Counted from the first letter of the stretch, positions 1 to 8,106 are shown. The stretch: 23,591 bases of DNA from an uncultured Chlorobiota bacterium (GCA_947311265.1 CAMZKQ010000040.1:1-23591); one strand, 5' to 3'. The notes: generated from the sequence alone by a model not told the origin. Made by a program: numbers and translations.

Positions 1-265
1 ATATGCCCAGGCTCTTAAGGAGCTGGTCAAATTCGTCTTTTAATTCTGCTTTTATTTTTTTTCCGTTTACGGTAAGCAGTACTGTTTTTTCGTCTGCATT
101 GGTATTTATAATTACTACCGAGTGGGATTTGTTGTTCATTAATAAATGAAATGAATTTTTCTTTACAGTAAAAACATCGGCATTAAATGCTTTGTTGTTA
201 ATAAATGTTTTTGTTTTGTTCTTTTCTACAGTAAATTCTGAGTTGTTAATTACAGCTTTATACAT
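1..265 (-). CDS. Biotin carboxyl carrier-type protein, N-terminal part (runs off left edge)
   Basis: The frame opens with ATG at 265 and stays open to the edge, giving 88 complete codons (start MYKAVINNSEFTVEK, end LLKSLGI). It resembles the N-terminal half of the short biotin carboxyl carrier subunits of Bacteroidota acyl-CoA carboxylases. Such proteins have a beta-strand-rich region ending in a charged 'KAELKDEFDxLLKxLG' stretch, then a linker and the biotinyl domain. The biotin-attachment motif (A/V-M-K-M) would lie outside the window, so biotinylation cannot be confirmed. Only 36 bases separate it from the lepA stop and no promoter is visible between them, so co-transcription with lepA is likely. 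The family assignment rests on a remembered resemblance of this N-terminal region and is moderate. Confidence 0.6.
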   Translation of the reverse strand, partial: MYKAVINNSEFTVEKNKTKTFINNKAFNADVFTVKKNSFHLLMNNKSHSVVIINTNADEKTVLLTVNGKKIKAELKDEFDQLLKSLGI

Positions 266-301
266 TTTTTTAATTTTTACATTAGTATTTAAAGTCTAGT
301 C

Positions 302-2089
302 TTAATCCAATTTAAGGACTGCAAGAAATGCTTTTTGCGGGACTTCAACATTTCCAATCTGTTTCATTCGTTTTTTTCCTTTTTTCTGCTTGTCTAGCAG
401 TTTTCGTTTTCGGCTAATATCTCCACCATAACATTTTGCAGTAACGTCTTTTCTTACAGCTTTTACCGTAGAGCGGGCAATTATTTTTGCCCCAATGGCG
501 GCCTGTATTGCAATATCGAATTGTTGCCTAGGGATTAGTTCTTTTAGTTTGTCGCACATTCTTCTGCCCAAATCGTAGGCATGATCCACGTGCATAAGGG
601 TCGATAGTGCATCTACTTTTTCGCTATTGAGTAACATATCTAATTTCACTAGCTTCGCAGGACGGTAGCCAGACCGCTGATAATCAAAGGATGCATATCC
701 TTTGGAGATGCTTTTTAGCCGGTCGTAAAAATCGAAAACAATTTCGCCCATTGGCAAATCAAAACTCATTTCGACTCGGTTGGAGGTGAGGTAATGTTGC
801 TTGGTGAGTTCGCCTCGCTTGTCCATACATAGCTTCATTATCTGCCCAAAGAAATCGGCTCTTGTTATTATTTGTGCGGTAATAAATGGTTCTTCTATTT
901 TTGTGATATGCTTCGGGTCTGGCAGTCCTGCGGGGTTGTGTACTTCTAGGCGTTCGCCTTTATTGGTATGGACGATGTATGATACGTTGGGTACGGTGGT
1001 GATAACGTTCATATTAAATTCTCTATCCAATCGTTCTTGTACAATTTCCATGTGTAGTAGCCCCAAGAATCCGCACCGGAAACCAAATCCTAGTGCTAAT
1101 GATGATTCTGGTTGAAAAGTTAGTGAGGCATCGTTTAGTTTAAGTTTTTCAAGCGAGAAGCGTAAATCTTCATAATCGTCGGCATCAATAGGGTAAACGC
1201 CTGCAAATACCATTGGTTTTACTTCTTCAAAACCATCGATTGCGGTTTTGCAAGGGTTGGAGGTGGCTGTAATGGTGTCGCCTACTTTTACGTCTGTAGA
1301 GTTTTTTATGCCTGAAATGATGTAGCCTACATCTCCTGTTTTCAATACTTTTCGTGGTTCTGGGGTTAGGCGTAGAACGCCTATTTCATCGGCCTTGTAT
1401 TCTTTTCCGGAGTTTACAAATTTCACATTTTCTCCTGTTTTCAGTTCTCCATTAAGGATTTTTATGTAGGCTATAATTCCTCTGTATGAGTTAAAGATGG
1501 AGTCGAAAATAAGTGCTTGTAGTGGGGCTGTTGGGTTGCCTTTTGGGGGGGGCACTTTGTTAATTATATGTTCTAATATTTGTTCTACGCCTAATCCTGT
1601 TTTCCCGCTGGCCTCAATAACTTCATCAGGGTCGCAACCGAGTAGGTCGATAATTTGGTCGATTACTTCTTCGGGCATAGCGGTTGGCATGTCCATTTTA
1701 TTGAGTATTGGTATGATTTCCAAATCATTATCAATGGCCATATACAAGTTGGATATGGTTTGTGCCTGTATGCCTTGTGTGGCATCTACTACAAGTAAGG
1801 CGCCTTCGCAGGAGGCTATGGAACGGGATGCTTCGTAAGAAAAATCGACATGCCCTGGGGTATCTATTAAGTTTAGGGTATAATCTTCACCTTTATATTT
1901 ATAGTCCATTTGTATGGCGTGGCTTTTTATTGTTATGCCTCTTTCTCTTTCTATATCCATATCGTCGAGTACTTGTGCTTGCTGGTCTTTTGCCGAAACT
2001 GTTTTTGTTGTTTCTAAAAGGCGGTCGGCAAGTGTGCTTTTTCCGTGGTCGATATGTGCAATTATGCAAAAATTGCGTATGTGCTTCAT
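302..2089 (-). CDS. lepA: Elongation factor 4 (LepA), back-translocating ribosomal GTPase
   Basis: This is a 595-residue translational GTPase of normal LepA length. It is known to act on stalled or post-translocation ribosomes and in 30S biogenesis, in the cytoplasm or near the membrane. All GTPase motifs are present: P-loop AHIDHGKST at residues 11-19, RERGITIK near 48-55, DTPGH near 76-80 and NKMD near 130. There is no EF-G domain IV. The C-terminal third carries the LepA-specific region, with GYRPAKLVKLD and a basic tail containing SRKRKLLDKQKKGKKR. The ATG at 2089 is the obvious start because the conserved MKHIRNFCIIAHIDHGKST begins there. The carrier-protein gene follows closely. The gene is intact. 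Confidence 0.98.
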   Translation of the reverse strand: MKHIRNFCIIAHIDHGKSTLADRLLETTKTVSAKDQQAQVLDDMDIERERGITIKSHAIQMDYKYKGEDYTLNLIDTPGHVDFSYEASRSIASCEGALLVVDATQGIQAQTISNLYMAIDNDLEIIPILNKMDMPTAMPEEVIDQIIDLLGCDPDEVIEASGKTGLGVEQILEHIINKVPPPKGNPTAPLQALIFDSIFNSYRGIIAYIKILNGELKTGENVKFVNSGKEYKADEIGVLRLTPEPRKVLKTGDVGYIISGIKNSTDVKVGDTITATSNPCKTAIDGFEEVKPMVFAGVYPIDADDYEDLRFSLEKLKLNDASLTFQPESSLALGFGFRCGFLGLLHMEIVQERLDREFNMNVITTVPNVSYIVHTNKGERLEVHNPAGLPDPKHITKIEEPFITAQIITRADFFGQIMKLCMDKRGELTKQHYLTSNRVEMSFDLPMGEIVFDFYDRLKSISKGYASFDYQRSGYRPAKLVKLDMLLNSEKVDALSTLMHVDHAYDLGRRMCDKLKELIPRQQFDIAIQAAIGAKIIARSTVKAVRKDVTAKCYGGDISRKRKLLDKQKKGKKRMKQIGNVEVPQKAFLAVLKLD

Positions 2090-2109
2090 GCTTTGTATTT
2101 TTCGTTTGT

Positions 2110-2148
2110 GTGCAAAATCAGCACTAAGTAGCTAATTTTTTCTACTTA
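2110..2148 (-). other. Two adjacent small hairpins between the sensor gene and lepA
   Basis: The 70-base gap holds a 7-bp perfect inverted repeat (arms 2125-2131 and 2142-2148, TAAGTAG/CTACTTA, 10-base loop). Directly beside it is a 4-bp one (GTGC/GCAC, 2110-2113 and 2121-2124). On the transcribed strand no U-run follows, so this is at best a weak or factor-dependent terminator for the sensor gene. CAAAATCA (2113-2120) reads TGATTTTG on the minus strand, one base off the TAnnTTTG -7 consensus, and could be a weak lepA promoter. Confidence 0.3.
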
Positions 2149-2159
2149 TCTGTTTGTTT

Positions 2160-4886
2160 TTAGGTCAGCCCGTTTTTCTTAAACACCGGGACGTATGCTA
2201 TATCTTCTTCCAGTACATGGATTCTAACCCATTTTCTTAGAAGGTTCATTAGTTTGTAAGGGATACCCACTTCGCCTTCTTTAAATTTTTCTTGAAATTG
2301 GGTGATTGTATCTATAAGTACTTTGTGCCCTTTTTGGTGTGCTTCGTAGTCGTTGTACTTAAAGTCTTGCATATATTTTTCTTCAAAGCTAAAGTGATAG
2401 TCTGTATAATCTAGTAGTTCTGAGGTTACTTTTAGTAACTCGGCTTCTGCTTTTCCTTCTTTAAAAGCGTCGTAAAATCGGTTAATAATCTCGAACCATT
2501 TTTTGTGTTGCTGGTCTATAATTGTAAGTCCTATTGAGTATTCGCTACTCCAAGAGAGCAGTTGGCGGCTGGCTTCTGGAATTGGGAGTTTATTGGTTAG
2601 AAGTGTTTGGGTCAGTTTTTCAATCCGCACTTTGGCTTCAAACTCTGATGCCATTAGTTTCTCCATTATAGTGGTGCGTTCTATATCAAGCTGTTTTTCT
2701 TTTGAAATATCTTTAAGGAAGGCCACATACTTTACTTCTGTATCTAGCGTTATTTTGGAGAGCGAAAGCATGGTATAAATTTTCTTTTCTTTTTTATTGA
2801 CGATTTGAATCTCGGTAGTTTTATTTAGCATATTGCTTTCTTCAAAACTAAATTCTCCTGCATCTTCTCGAAATAGTGAGGCTATATTTCCCGGAAAGAG
2901 TAGTTCTGCGTGTCGCCCAATTATTTCAGAGCGTTTATATCCCCATAAAACTTGTGCGGCATTATTAAAGAGTTCAATTTTACTTTCTTTATCAAAAATT
3001 ACTGTAGCATTAATGCTAGATTCTAGGATTGTGTTGCTATAGACTTCTGTTTTAAGCAACTCTTTTAGCTTACTCTGGTGTTCTTTATTGAGGAGTTCTA
3101 ATTCTTGTTTTAGTTTTTTATCTTTTTTCTCAAGAAGCGATTGTGTTTGCTTTAGGTCTGCCAATGTTTTGCGTAGTTGTTTTTCTCTTTTGTTGCTGCC
3201 TTCTTGTGTGGCTTTAAGTTCTTCAATATTTTGCAACATTTCTTCTTCTTGCTCTTTCATTAGCTCGGCTTGCTGCTCCGATTTTTTCAGTAGTTTTGCT
3301 GTACGTGTATTAATGCGGGAGGTCGAGAGTGTAGAGGCAATGCTTTCCGCAATTTTTTCAGTCAGTTCAATTTCGTAATCTTCAAATTCATTAAACGAAG
3401 CTAATTCGATTACACCTAGAATATCGTCTTCAATTTTCAGGGGGACTATTAATAGGCTTTTGGGGTTGGAGCTTCCTGTCCCGGATTCTATCTCGATATA
3501 TTCGTTAGGAATATCGGTCATGTGTATGGTGTACTTTTCTACTGCCACTGCACCAACAAGTCCTTCGCCTAGGTGTACTTTTTTGGCGAGGTATTTTTTC
3601 CTGTTATAAGCATATGCTCCTAAAAGCTCGAGGTAGATATTGTCTTTGTCGTCGTCATTTAAAATAAAAATACCACCTTGGTTAGCATTGAGGAATTTTA
3701 CAAGATTAGATATTATTTCGCTAGATAGCTCATTGATATTTTCGTTGTTGTGCCTTAATATATTGGCGAACTTCGTTTGCCCTTGGTTGGAACGGTCCCT
3801 TTGGCGTTCCTCCACTTTTCGTTTATTTTCACTTTCGGTTGCTGCTTTTAAGCTGTCCCGCATTGTAAGTAAGGAGTTGCCTAATATATCGTTACTTCCC
3901 AAGGTGGAGTAGGAGCTTTCAAAATTCCCTTTTCCTATTTCGGTAGAAAACTCGGCCGTTCTTCTTAGTCCTGCAGAAAGCATATTTAAGGATTTCCCTA
4001 TATCTCCTAGCTCGTCTTGTGTTTTGGTTTCTATTTCTTCGGGTAGGTTGCCAGAGGTTAGCTCGTCAAGGAGGTGCTGTAATTCTTCAATTGGTTTTAG
4101 GATACTTCTTGAAATCAGCAGGGCTACAAAAATAGCAATCACAATGAGTGTAATTGTGTATAAAAAAAACTCATTGGCTTTATTTTTATAAAATATTGTA
4201 GTGGTTAGCTCGGTATTTTTTTCAATACCAAGGCTTACTTTTGATGCTAAATTTAACATCAAACTAAGTTGCTTGAGTTGTTTTTTTACTTGCTTTTGGT
4301 AGGATTTAATTTCATTAATAACAACTTGTTTTTTTTCATCATCAGAAAGTTTTACATCAGGGATAGTATCAAAACCGCTTGCGGTATCTTCTGGCAAGCT
4401 TAGCTCTATGTTCTTGTCTAAAAAAGAAGGGTCGAGTAGTTCTTGTTTCTTTTCTATTATTTGTTCAATTGTAGGCAATATTCTTTGGTAAATATTTTTT
4501 ACAATTAATAAGGTGTCATTTATATTTTTATTTTCGGTATTGTATTTATATCCCTTTTGTGGCCTTGTATTTAATTCAAGTTGCTTAATTAGCTTTATAC
4601 TTTTCTCTTTGTTTATACTGTGCTTCTCTTCCCACTGCTTTAATTCTTGGTCATCCTGTGTGTTTGCGATGACTTCCACAACGCCAAGCTCGGCATTCAT
4701 TATAAAGCCAACTTCGATAAGCCCTCTTGTTGTTTCTACCGTTGTAGCACTAGTTATGCGTTCTTTATTAAGGTTATCTAAAGTATAAAGCTCTATAACG
4801 CCACTAATGAGCATTATCATTACAATTACTCCAAAACCGGCAAGTAGCTTTCCTCGGATACTTAATTTTTGAAAAAAATTCTTCAT
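2160..4886 (-). CDS. Membrane sensor: HAMP - GAF - coiled coil - PAS - bacteriohemerythrin
   Basis: This 908-residue multidomain protein begins with a membrane segment at about 14-33. A largely helical external region of about 205 residues follows, then a second membrane segment at about 239-260. A HAMP domain lies at about 260-312 with a HAMP-like helical repeat to about 360. Next come a GAF domain (about 375-530), a Gln/Glu/Lys-rich coiled coil (about 530-605) with an 'EEEMLQNIEELKATQE' signature, a PAS domain (about 605-730) and a C-terminal hemerythrin domain (about 775-900). All seven di-iron ligands are present: H794, H831, E835, H850, H854, H890 and D895. Their spacing of 37/4/15/4/36/5 nearly equals that of known bacteriohemerythrins. 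By family knowledge this domain binds O2 at two irons. No histidine kinase, GGDEF/EAL, methyl-accepting or DNA-binding domain is present, so the output is unknown. The topology resembles a chemoreceptor lacking its signalling tip. Confidence 0.88.
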   Translation of the reverse strand: MKNFFQKLSIRGKLLAGFGVIVMIMLISGVIELYTLDNLNKERITSATTVETTRGLIEVGFIMNAELGVVEVIANTQDDQELKQWEEKHSINKEKSIKLIKQLELNTRPQKGYKYNTENKNINDTLLIVKNIYQRILPTIEQIIEKKQELLDPSFLDKNIELSLPEDTASGFDTIPDVKLSDDEKKQVVINEIKSYQKQVKKQLKQLSLMLNLASKVSLGIEKNTELTTTIFYKNKANEFFLYTITLIVIAIFVALLISRSILKPIEELQHLLDELTSGNLPEEIETKTQDELGDIGKSLNMLSAGLRRTAEFSTEIGKGNFESSYSTLGSNDILGNSLLTMRDSLKAATESENKRKVEERQRDRSNQGQTKFANILRHNNENINELSSEIISNLVKFLNANQGGIFILNDDDKDNIYLELLGAYAYNRKKYLAKKVHLGEGLVGAVAVEKYTIHMTDIPNEYIEIESGTGSSNPKSLLIVPLKIEDDILGVIELASFNEFEDYEIELTEKIAESIASTLSTSRINTRTAKLLKKSEQQAELMKEQEEEMLQNIEELKATQEGSNKREKQLRKTLADLKQTQSLLEKKDKKLKQELELLNKEHQSKLKELLKTEVYSNTILESSINATVIFDKESKIELFNNAAQVLWGYKRSEIIGRHAELLFPGNIASLFREDAGEFSFEESNMLNKTTEIQIVNKKEKKIYTMLSLSKITLDTEVKYVAFLKDISKEKQLDIERTTIMEKLMASEFEAKVRIEKLTQTLLTNKLPIPEASRQLLSWSSEYSIGLTIIDQQHKKWFEIINRFYDAFKEGKAEAELLKVTSELLDYTDYHFSFEEKYMQDFKYNDYEAHQKGHKVLIDTITQFQEKFKEGEVGIPYKLMNLLRKWVRIHVLEEDIAYVPVFKKNGLT

Positions 4887-5015
4887 TGCTGTTATTTATT
4901 AAGTCGTAGCATGCTGATTTTCAACAAACTAACATATTTCAAATATTCATATTTAAGAAAAATAAATAGCTTTAAAACTTATAAATTTATAAAAATAAAT
5001 TGGAAATAGAAAATA

Positions 5016-5023
5016 CAAAACTA
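5016..5023 (-). promoter_or_regulatory. Possible -7 promoter element of the sensor gene
   Basis: CAAAACTA on the plus strand reads TAGTTTTG on the minus strand, a full match to the Bacteroidota -7 element TAnnTTTG. It lies about 130 bases upstream of the sensor ATG. No convincing TTTG -33 element is seen at 19-21 bases, and a TAnnTTTG match is not rare in AT-rich DNA. Confidence 0.35.
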
Positions 5024-5064
5024 ATAAAGCACTAAAAATTATATTAAGCAGTTATCTGTTTAGA

Positions 5065-5093
5065 TGTAAAGTGCTATATGCAAGCACTTTACA
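5065..5093. repeat. Perfect 11-bp inverted repeat, 7-base loop
   Basis: The arms TGTAAAGTGCT (5065-5075) and AGCACTTTACA (5083-5093) are exact reverse complements. No T-run follows on either strand, which argues against a simple intrinsic terminator. It sits upstream of the sensor gene and past the rimM terminator. It could be a protein-binding operator or the base of a transcript hairpin. Confidence 0.6.
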
Positions 5094-5105
5094 AACATAT
5101 CGAAC

Positions 5106-5139
5106 AAAAAAAAGTAAGCTAATTATGGCTTACTTTTTT
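5106..5139 (-). terminator. Intrinsic terminator of the rpsP-rimM operon
   Basis: The stem pairs GTAAGC (5114-5119) with GCTTAC (5128-5133) and is extended by A5108-5113 with T5134-5139, a 12-bp stem with an 8-base loop. On the minus strand the stem runs into a run of Us about 70 bases past the rimM stop. The flanking A and T runs make it symmetrical, so it could also stop plus-strand transcription. Confidence 0.85.
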
Positions 5140-5209
5140 AAGTTTAAATTATATTCTGTAAAAGGTGCTGTATTTTTAAAACTTTTAATTTAGCCCCAAT
5201 AATATCCTC

Positions 5210-5743
5210 CTATTTTCTATTTAGTTCAATAAGCCCTTCGGGCAGGTTGAAATAAATGGCTTTATTTTGCTTATCAATAGTTGTAATAAAATGTGCATTG
5301 AAAGGAATTAAAAAGGTAGTACCGCTAATGTTCCTGACCTCCAAAAGGGGGTTATTAGGGATACGCTGCACATTGATAACCGCTCCTAACTCTGTGTCTT
5401 TATCGTAAGTTAAAAAACCGTTAAGGTATGACAACTCGTCAAAAATCTGCTCATCGCTAAAGTATGATTTGGGCAGAAGAATTGGGCAATTTTTTATTTC
5501 CTCGGCACGGGTGTCCGAGCCTATGCCATCTAGTTTTAGGGTGTAGTTTTTGCCCTTTTGTTTTATGCCATTTTGAGCAATAAAAAACGGAACTGCAATG
5601 CCGTCGATTTCGACAAAAAGCAATTCCGTTTTTGGTAATTTTATAAATTCAGGGTTTAGTTTCAGTGTTAATTCACCTTTGTAGCCGTGCGTTTTAATAA
5701 ATCTTGCAAGGTAGATAAGTTGAGTATCTGAAACCCCTTTCAT
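5210..5743 (-). CDS. rimM: Ribosome maturation factor RimM
   Basis: This 177-residue protein helps mature the 30S head and contacts S19. The N-terminal barrel domain has 'LARFIKTHGYKGELTL' near residues 10-25, matching the family's K-T-H-G-x-K-G-E motif. The C-terminal PRC-barrel domain has YLNGFLTYDKDTELG near 104-118, ending in the 'LPEGLIEL' typical of the family. It starts three bases after the rpsP stop, so the two are translationally linked. The usual next gene trmD is missing, because a terminator follows at 5106-5139. Confidence 0.95.
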   Translation of the reverse strand: MKGVSDTQLIYLARFIKTHGYKGELTLKLNPEFIKLPKTELLFVEIDGIAVPFFIAQNGIKQKGKNYTLKLDGIGSDTRAEEIKNCPILLPKSYFSDEQIFDELSYLNGFLTYDKDTELGAVINVQRIPNNPLLEVRNISGTTFLIPFNAHFITTIDKQNKAIYFNLPEGLIELNRK

Positions 5744-5746
5744 TGG

Positions 5747-6301
5747 CTAGGCCTCTGTATTTTCGTCAGTAACATCTGTTGCTTCGGGTGCATTTTCTTC
5801 TTCAGCATCTTCTGCATTTTCAGCGGCCTCGGCAGCTTGCAAATCGGCTAATTTTTTAGCTTGTGCTTCTGCCCTTGCCTTGTTTACTTCCACTTCTTTT
5901 GCAAATTTGGCCTCGGCAGTTGCCTTTGCTTTTTCTACAAATTTAGCTTTGGTCGTTTCCTTTTCAGCGTCTTTTGACGCTTTCCAGGCCTCGAATTTCT
6001 CGTTGGCTTGTGCTTCGGTCATTGCACCTTTCTCAACGCCTCTAAGGAGGTGTTTTTTTAATAAAACCCCTTCTGCTGAAAGGATTGTTCTGCATGTGTC
6101 AGTAGGCTGCGCACCGTTCTTTAACCAGACCAATGCTCGGTCGAAGTTAAGATCAATAGTGGCAGGCTCGGTATTCGGATTAAAAGAACCAATTCTTTCA
6201 ATGTACCTTCCGTCTCGCGGCGCCCTGCTGTCTGCTGCAACGATATAGTAGAACGGTCGTCTTTTGCGTCCGTGTCTTGCTAATCTGATTTTTACAGGCA
6301 T
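5747..6301 (-). CDS. rpsP: 30S ribosomal protein bS16 with long acidic/alanine-rich tail
   Basis: The first ~80 residues are canonical S16, with MPVKIRLARHGRKRRPFYYI and a DGRYIERIGSFNP segment. S16 binds 16S rRNA and stabilises the 30S body. At 184 residues the protein is about twice the usual 75-90. The extra ~100 residues are Ala/Glu/Lys-rich, low-complexity and probably helical, ending in an acidic stretch. Long S16 tails are known in Bacteroidota, so this supports the taxonomic call. It is the first gene of the rpsP-rimM operon and has a good -7 element upstream. Confidence 0.97.
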   Translation of the reverse strand: MPVKIRLARHGRKRRPFYYIVAADSRAPRDGRYIERIGSFNPNTEPATIDLNFDRALVWLKNGAQPTDTCRTILSAEGVLLKKHLLRGVEKGAMTEAQANEKFEAWKASKDAEKETTKAKFVEKAKATAEAKFAKEVEVNKARAEAQAKKLADLQAAEAAENAEDAEEENAPEATDVTDENTEA

Positions 6302-6333
6302 AGTTTAAATGTATTTGTTATAAAAAATTTCTG

Positions 6334-6341
6334 CAAAGTTA
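6334..6341 (-). promoter_or_regulatory. -7 promoter element for rpsP-rimM
   Basis: CAAAGTTA reads TAACTTTG on the minus strand, a full TAnnTTTG match 33 bases before the rpsP ATG. A TTTC resembling the -33 TTTG lies 18 bases further upstream. Confidence 0.55.
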
Positions 6342-6350
6342 ATACTTTTT

Positions 6351-6377
6351 ATCGGATTAGAAATTATTTAATCGGAT
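6351..6377. repeat. Direct repeat ATCGGAT x2 around the rpsP -33 region
   Basis: ATCGGAT occurs at 6351-6357 and again at 6371-6377, 20 bp apart or about two helix turns. The copies lie just upstream of the predicted rpsP -7 element. They could be a paired regulator site, but a 7-bp repeat may be chance. Confidence 0.3.
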
Positions 6378-6510
6378 ATTTCTTAAGTGTTTTCATAAAT
6401 ATTAAAAATTGTGCCTTTGGTAAATTGTTATTACTATTTAGGTAAGCCAGTATAATTAACTGATTACAAGTAATTTATAAAATACAATACAAAGTAAAAC
6501 AAATCTCTTT

Positions 6511-8025
6511 TTAGTGGGCTAAAAGTTCATCAATATATTTACGTCCGTTGTATAGGCGTGGAATTTTATTTTGCCCGCCTATTTTACCTTTTGCTTTAAG
6601 CCAATTATAAAATTGGTTTTTCTTAGCAATATGAATAATCGGAAATCCTAGGCTAATGTCTTTGTGTCGCTTAGCCTCGTAGTCGGAGTTTAATGCTTTT
6701 AAGCTGTTATCAAATACATTGGAAAAATTATTCAAATCATTAGGCATTTGCGAAAATTCTATGAGCCACTCATGTTTGCCAGAGGTTTTATCGGTCATAT
6801 AAATAGGGGCGCCAGTATATTCTAATACTTCTGCTTTGGTAGCTTTTGCGGCAGCAAACATTGCCTTTTCGGCATTATCTATAATGAGTTCTTCTCCAAA
6901 AGCATTTATAAAATGCTTGGTTCTGCCTGTAATTTTTATTCGGTAAGGTGTTGTAGATGTGAAAACTACGGTATCCCCAATAGCGTATCGCCAAAGCCCA
7001 GCATTTGTAGTAATTAACATGGCATAGTTAGTTCCCACCTTCACATCTTGCAAAGGGGTAGCCTTTGTATTGCCCACTAAGAAGGCATTGGTTTCTATAA
7101 ATTCGTAGAAAATACCATAATCGAGCATCAGTAACATATCGTCTTTGGGGGGCTGGTCTTGGATAGAAAAAATGCCTTCTGAGGCATTATAAGTTTCCAT
7201 AAAATTAATTTTATTGCCTCCAATTATATTTTTAAATTGTTCCCGATAAGGGACAAAACTAACTCCGCCATGAATAATGAGCTCTAACGATGCCCATACT
7301 TCGGAGAGTTTATTTTTACCGCTAAGTTCTAAAACTCGTTTCATTAAAACCAACATCCACGAAGGTACACCTGATATGCTTGTGATATTTTGTCGTAATG
7401 TAACTGCTGCCATTTGCTCAATTTTTTCTTCCCACTCGGGCATCAGTGCGATTGTCTTTGCTGGGGTTTTCATGATTCTTGCCCATAGGGGCAGATTTTC
7501 GATAAGCACCGCTGATAGGTCGCCATAAAATTGTTTTCCGTCGTAAGAATTGATTTGCCGGCTGCCGCCAATACCTAGTCCTTTGCCTTTTAATACGCCT
7601 GTTTCTGGGAAACTATTTGTATAAATAGCAACAATATCTTTACCTCCTTTAAAGTGGCAAAGCTCTAAGGCTTCGTTGCTTACAGGTATAAATTTACTTT
7701 TATCTTCGGCTGTTCCCGAGGATTGTGCAAACCATTTTATTGGGCTATGCCAAAGCACGTTTTGTTTGCCTTGCCGGATTTTTTCAATATAAGGTTTTAA
7801 ATCTTCGTAAGTATTAATAGGTATCTTTTCTTGAAAATAAGGAATGCTTTTTTTTGTAATGATTTTTTCAAAGCCATATTCTTTTCCGTATGCTGTATTT
7901 TTTGCAGATTCCAAAAGGGAGAAAAGCGTTTTCTCTTGAATTTCAAAAGGGTGCATTTTGAAATAATCAATTTCGTTGAGTCGCTTGGCGGTAAATTTAG
8001 TAACGAGTTTATTGCGTAGCAACAT
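6511..8025 (-). CDS. GH3-family acyl-adenylating enzyme (auxin-responsive GH3-like)
   Basis: This 504-residue protein belongs to the GH3 branch of the adenylate-forming superfamily. Plant members adenylate acyl acids such as jasmonate or auxin and join them to amino acids. The three nucleotide-binding motifs are visible: SSGTAEDKSKFIP at residues 102-114, ETYNASEG at 277-284 and WRYAIGDTV at 345-353. TGRTKHFINAFGEEL at 366-380 follows. All key residues look intact, so an active enzyme is expected. The physiological substrate in Bacteroidota is unknown to me. No signal peptide or membrane segment is evident, so it is probably cytoplasmic. It lies about 200 bases upstream of rpsP on the same strand and is divergent from the cvpA-like gene. 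Confidence 0.9.
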   Translation of the reverse strand: MLLRNKLVTKFTAKRLNEIDYFKMHPFEIQEKTLFSLLESAKNTAYGKEYGFEKIITKKSIPYFQEKIPINTYEDLKPYIEKIRQGKQNVLWHSPIKWFAQSSGTAEDKSKFIPVSNEALELCHFKGGKDIVAIYTNSFPETGVLKGKGLGIGGSRQINSYDGKQFYGDLSAVLIENLPLWARIMKTPAKTIALMPEWEEKIEQMAAVTLRQNITSISGVPSWMLVLMKRVLELSGKNKLSEVWASLELIIHGGVSFVPYREQFKNIIGGNKINFMETYNASEGIFSIQDQPPKDDMLLMLDYGIFYEFIETNAFLVGNTKATPLQDVKVGTNYAMLITTNAGLWRYAIGDTVVFTSTTPYRIKITGRTKHFINAFGEELIIDNAEKAMFAAAKATKAEVLEYTGAPIYMTDKTSGKHEWLIEFSQMPNDLNNFSNVFDNSLKALNSDYEAKRHKDISLGFPIIHIAKKNQFYNWLKAKGKIGGQNKIPRLYNGRKYIDELLAH

Positions 8026-8053
8026 TAGGAAAAGGTTTAATATAATAGTTTGG

Positions 8054-8081
8054 CTTCTAAGAATTTACTTTTTTTTAGAAG
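8054..8081. repeat. Inverted repeat in the divergent GH3 / cvpA promoter region
   Basis: CTTCTAA (8054-8060) and TTAGAAG (8075-8081) are exact reverse complements separated by 14 bases. The position between two divergent genes would suit a shared operator. The arms are short and A/T-rich, so this may be chance. Confidence 0.3.
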
Positions 8082-8098
8082 TAGAATAATTTTTTTTA

Positions 8099-8106
8099 TT
8101 ACTTTG
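8099..8106 (+). promoter_or_regulatory. Probable -7 element for the CvpA-family gene
   Basis: TTACTTTG differs from TAnnTTTG at one position and lies 25 bases before the ATG. No clear -33 TTTG is visible in the T-rich sequence upstream. Confidence 0.35.

Larger units (their letters stand above)
4887..5209. other. 323-bp intergenic region between the sensor gene and rimM
   Basis: The gap is very AT-rich and has no credible open frame. It holds the rpsP-rimM terminator (5106-5139), a perfect inverted repeat (5065-5093) and a possible sensor-gene promoter (5016-5023). I see nothing else recognisable, in particular no conserved small-RNA or riboswitch core. Confidence 0.6.

Noticed and set aside
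1546..1557. G8 run in lepA that might signal a frameshift
   Set aside because: The LepA frame continues correctly on both sides (VPPPKGNP is normal linker sequence), so no frameshift is needed.
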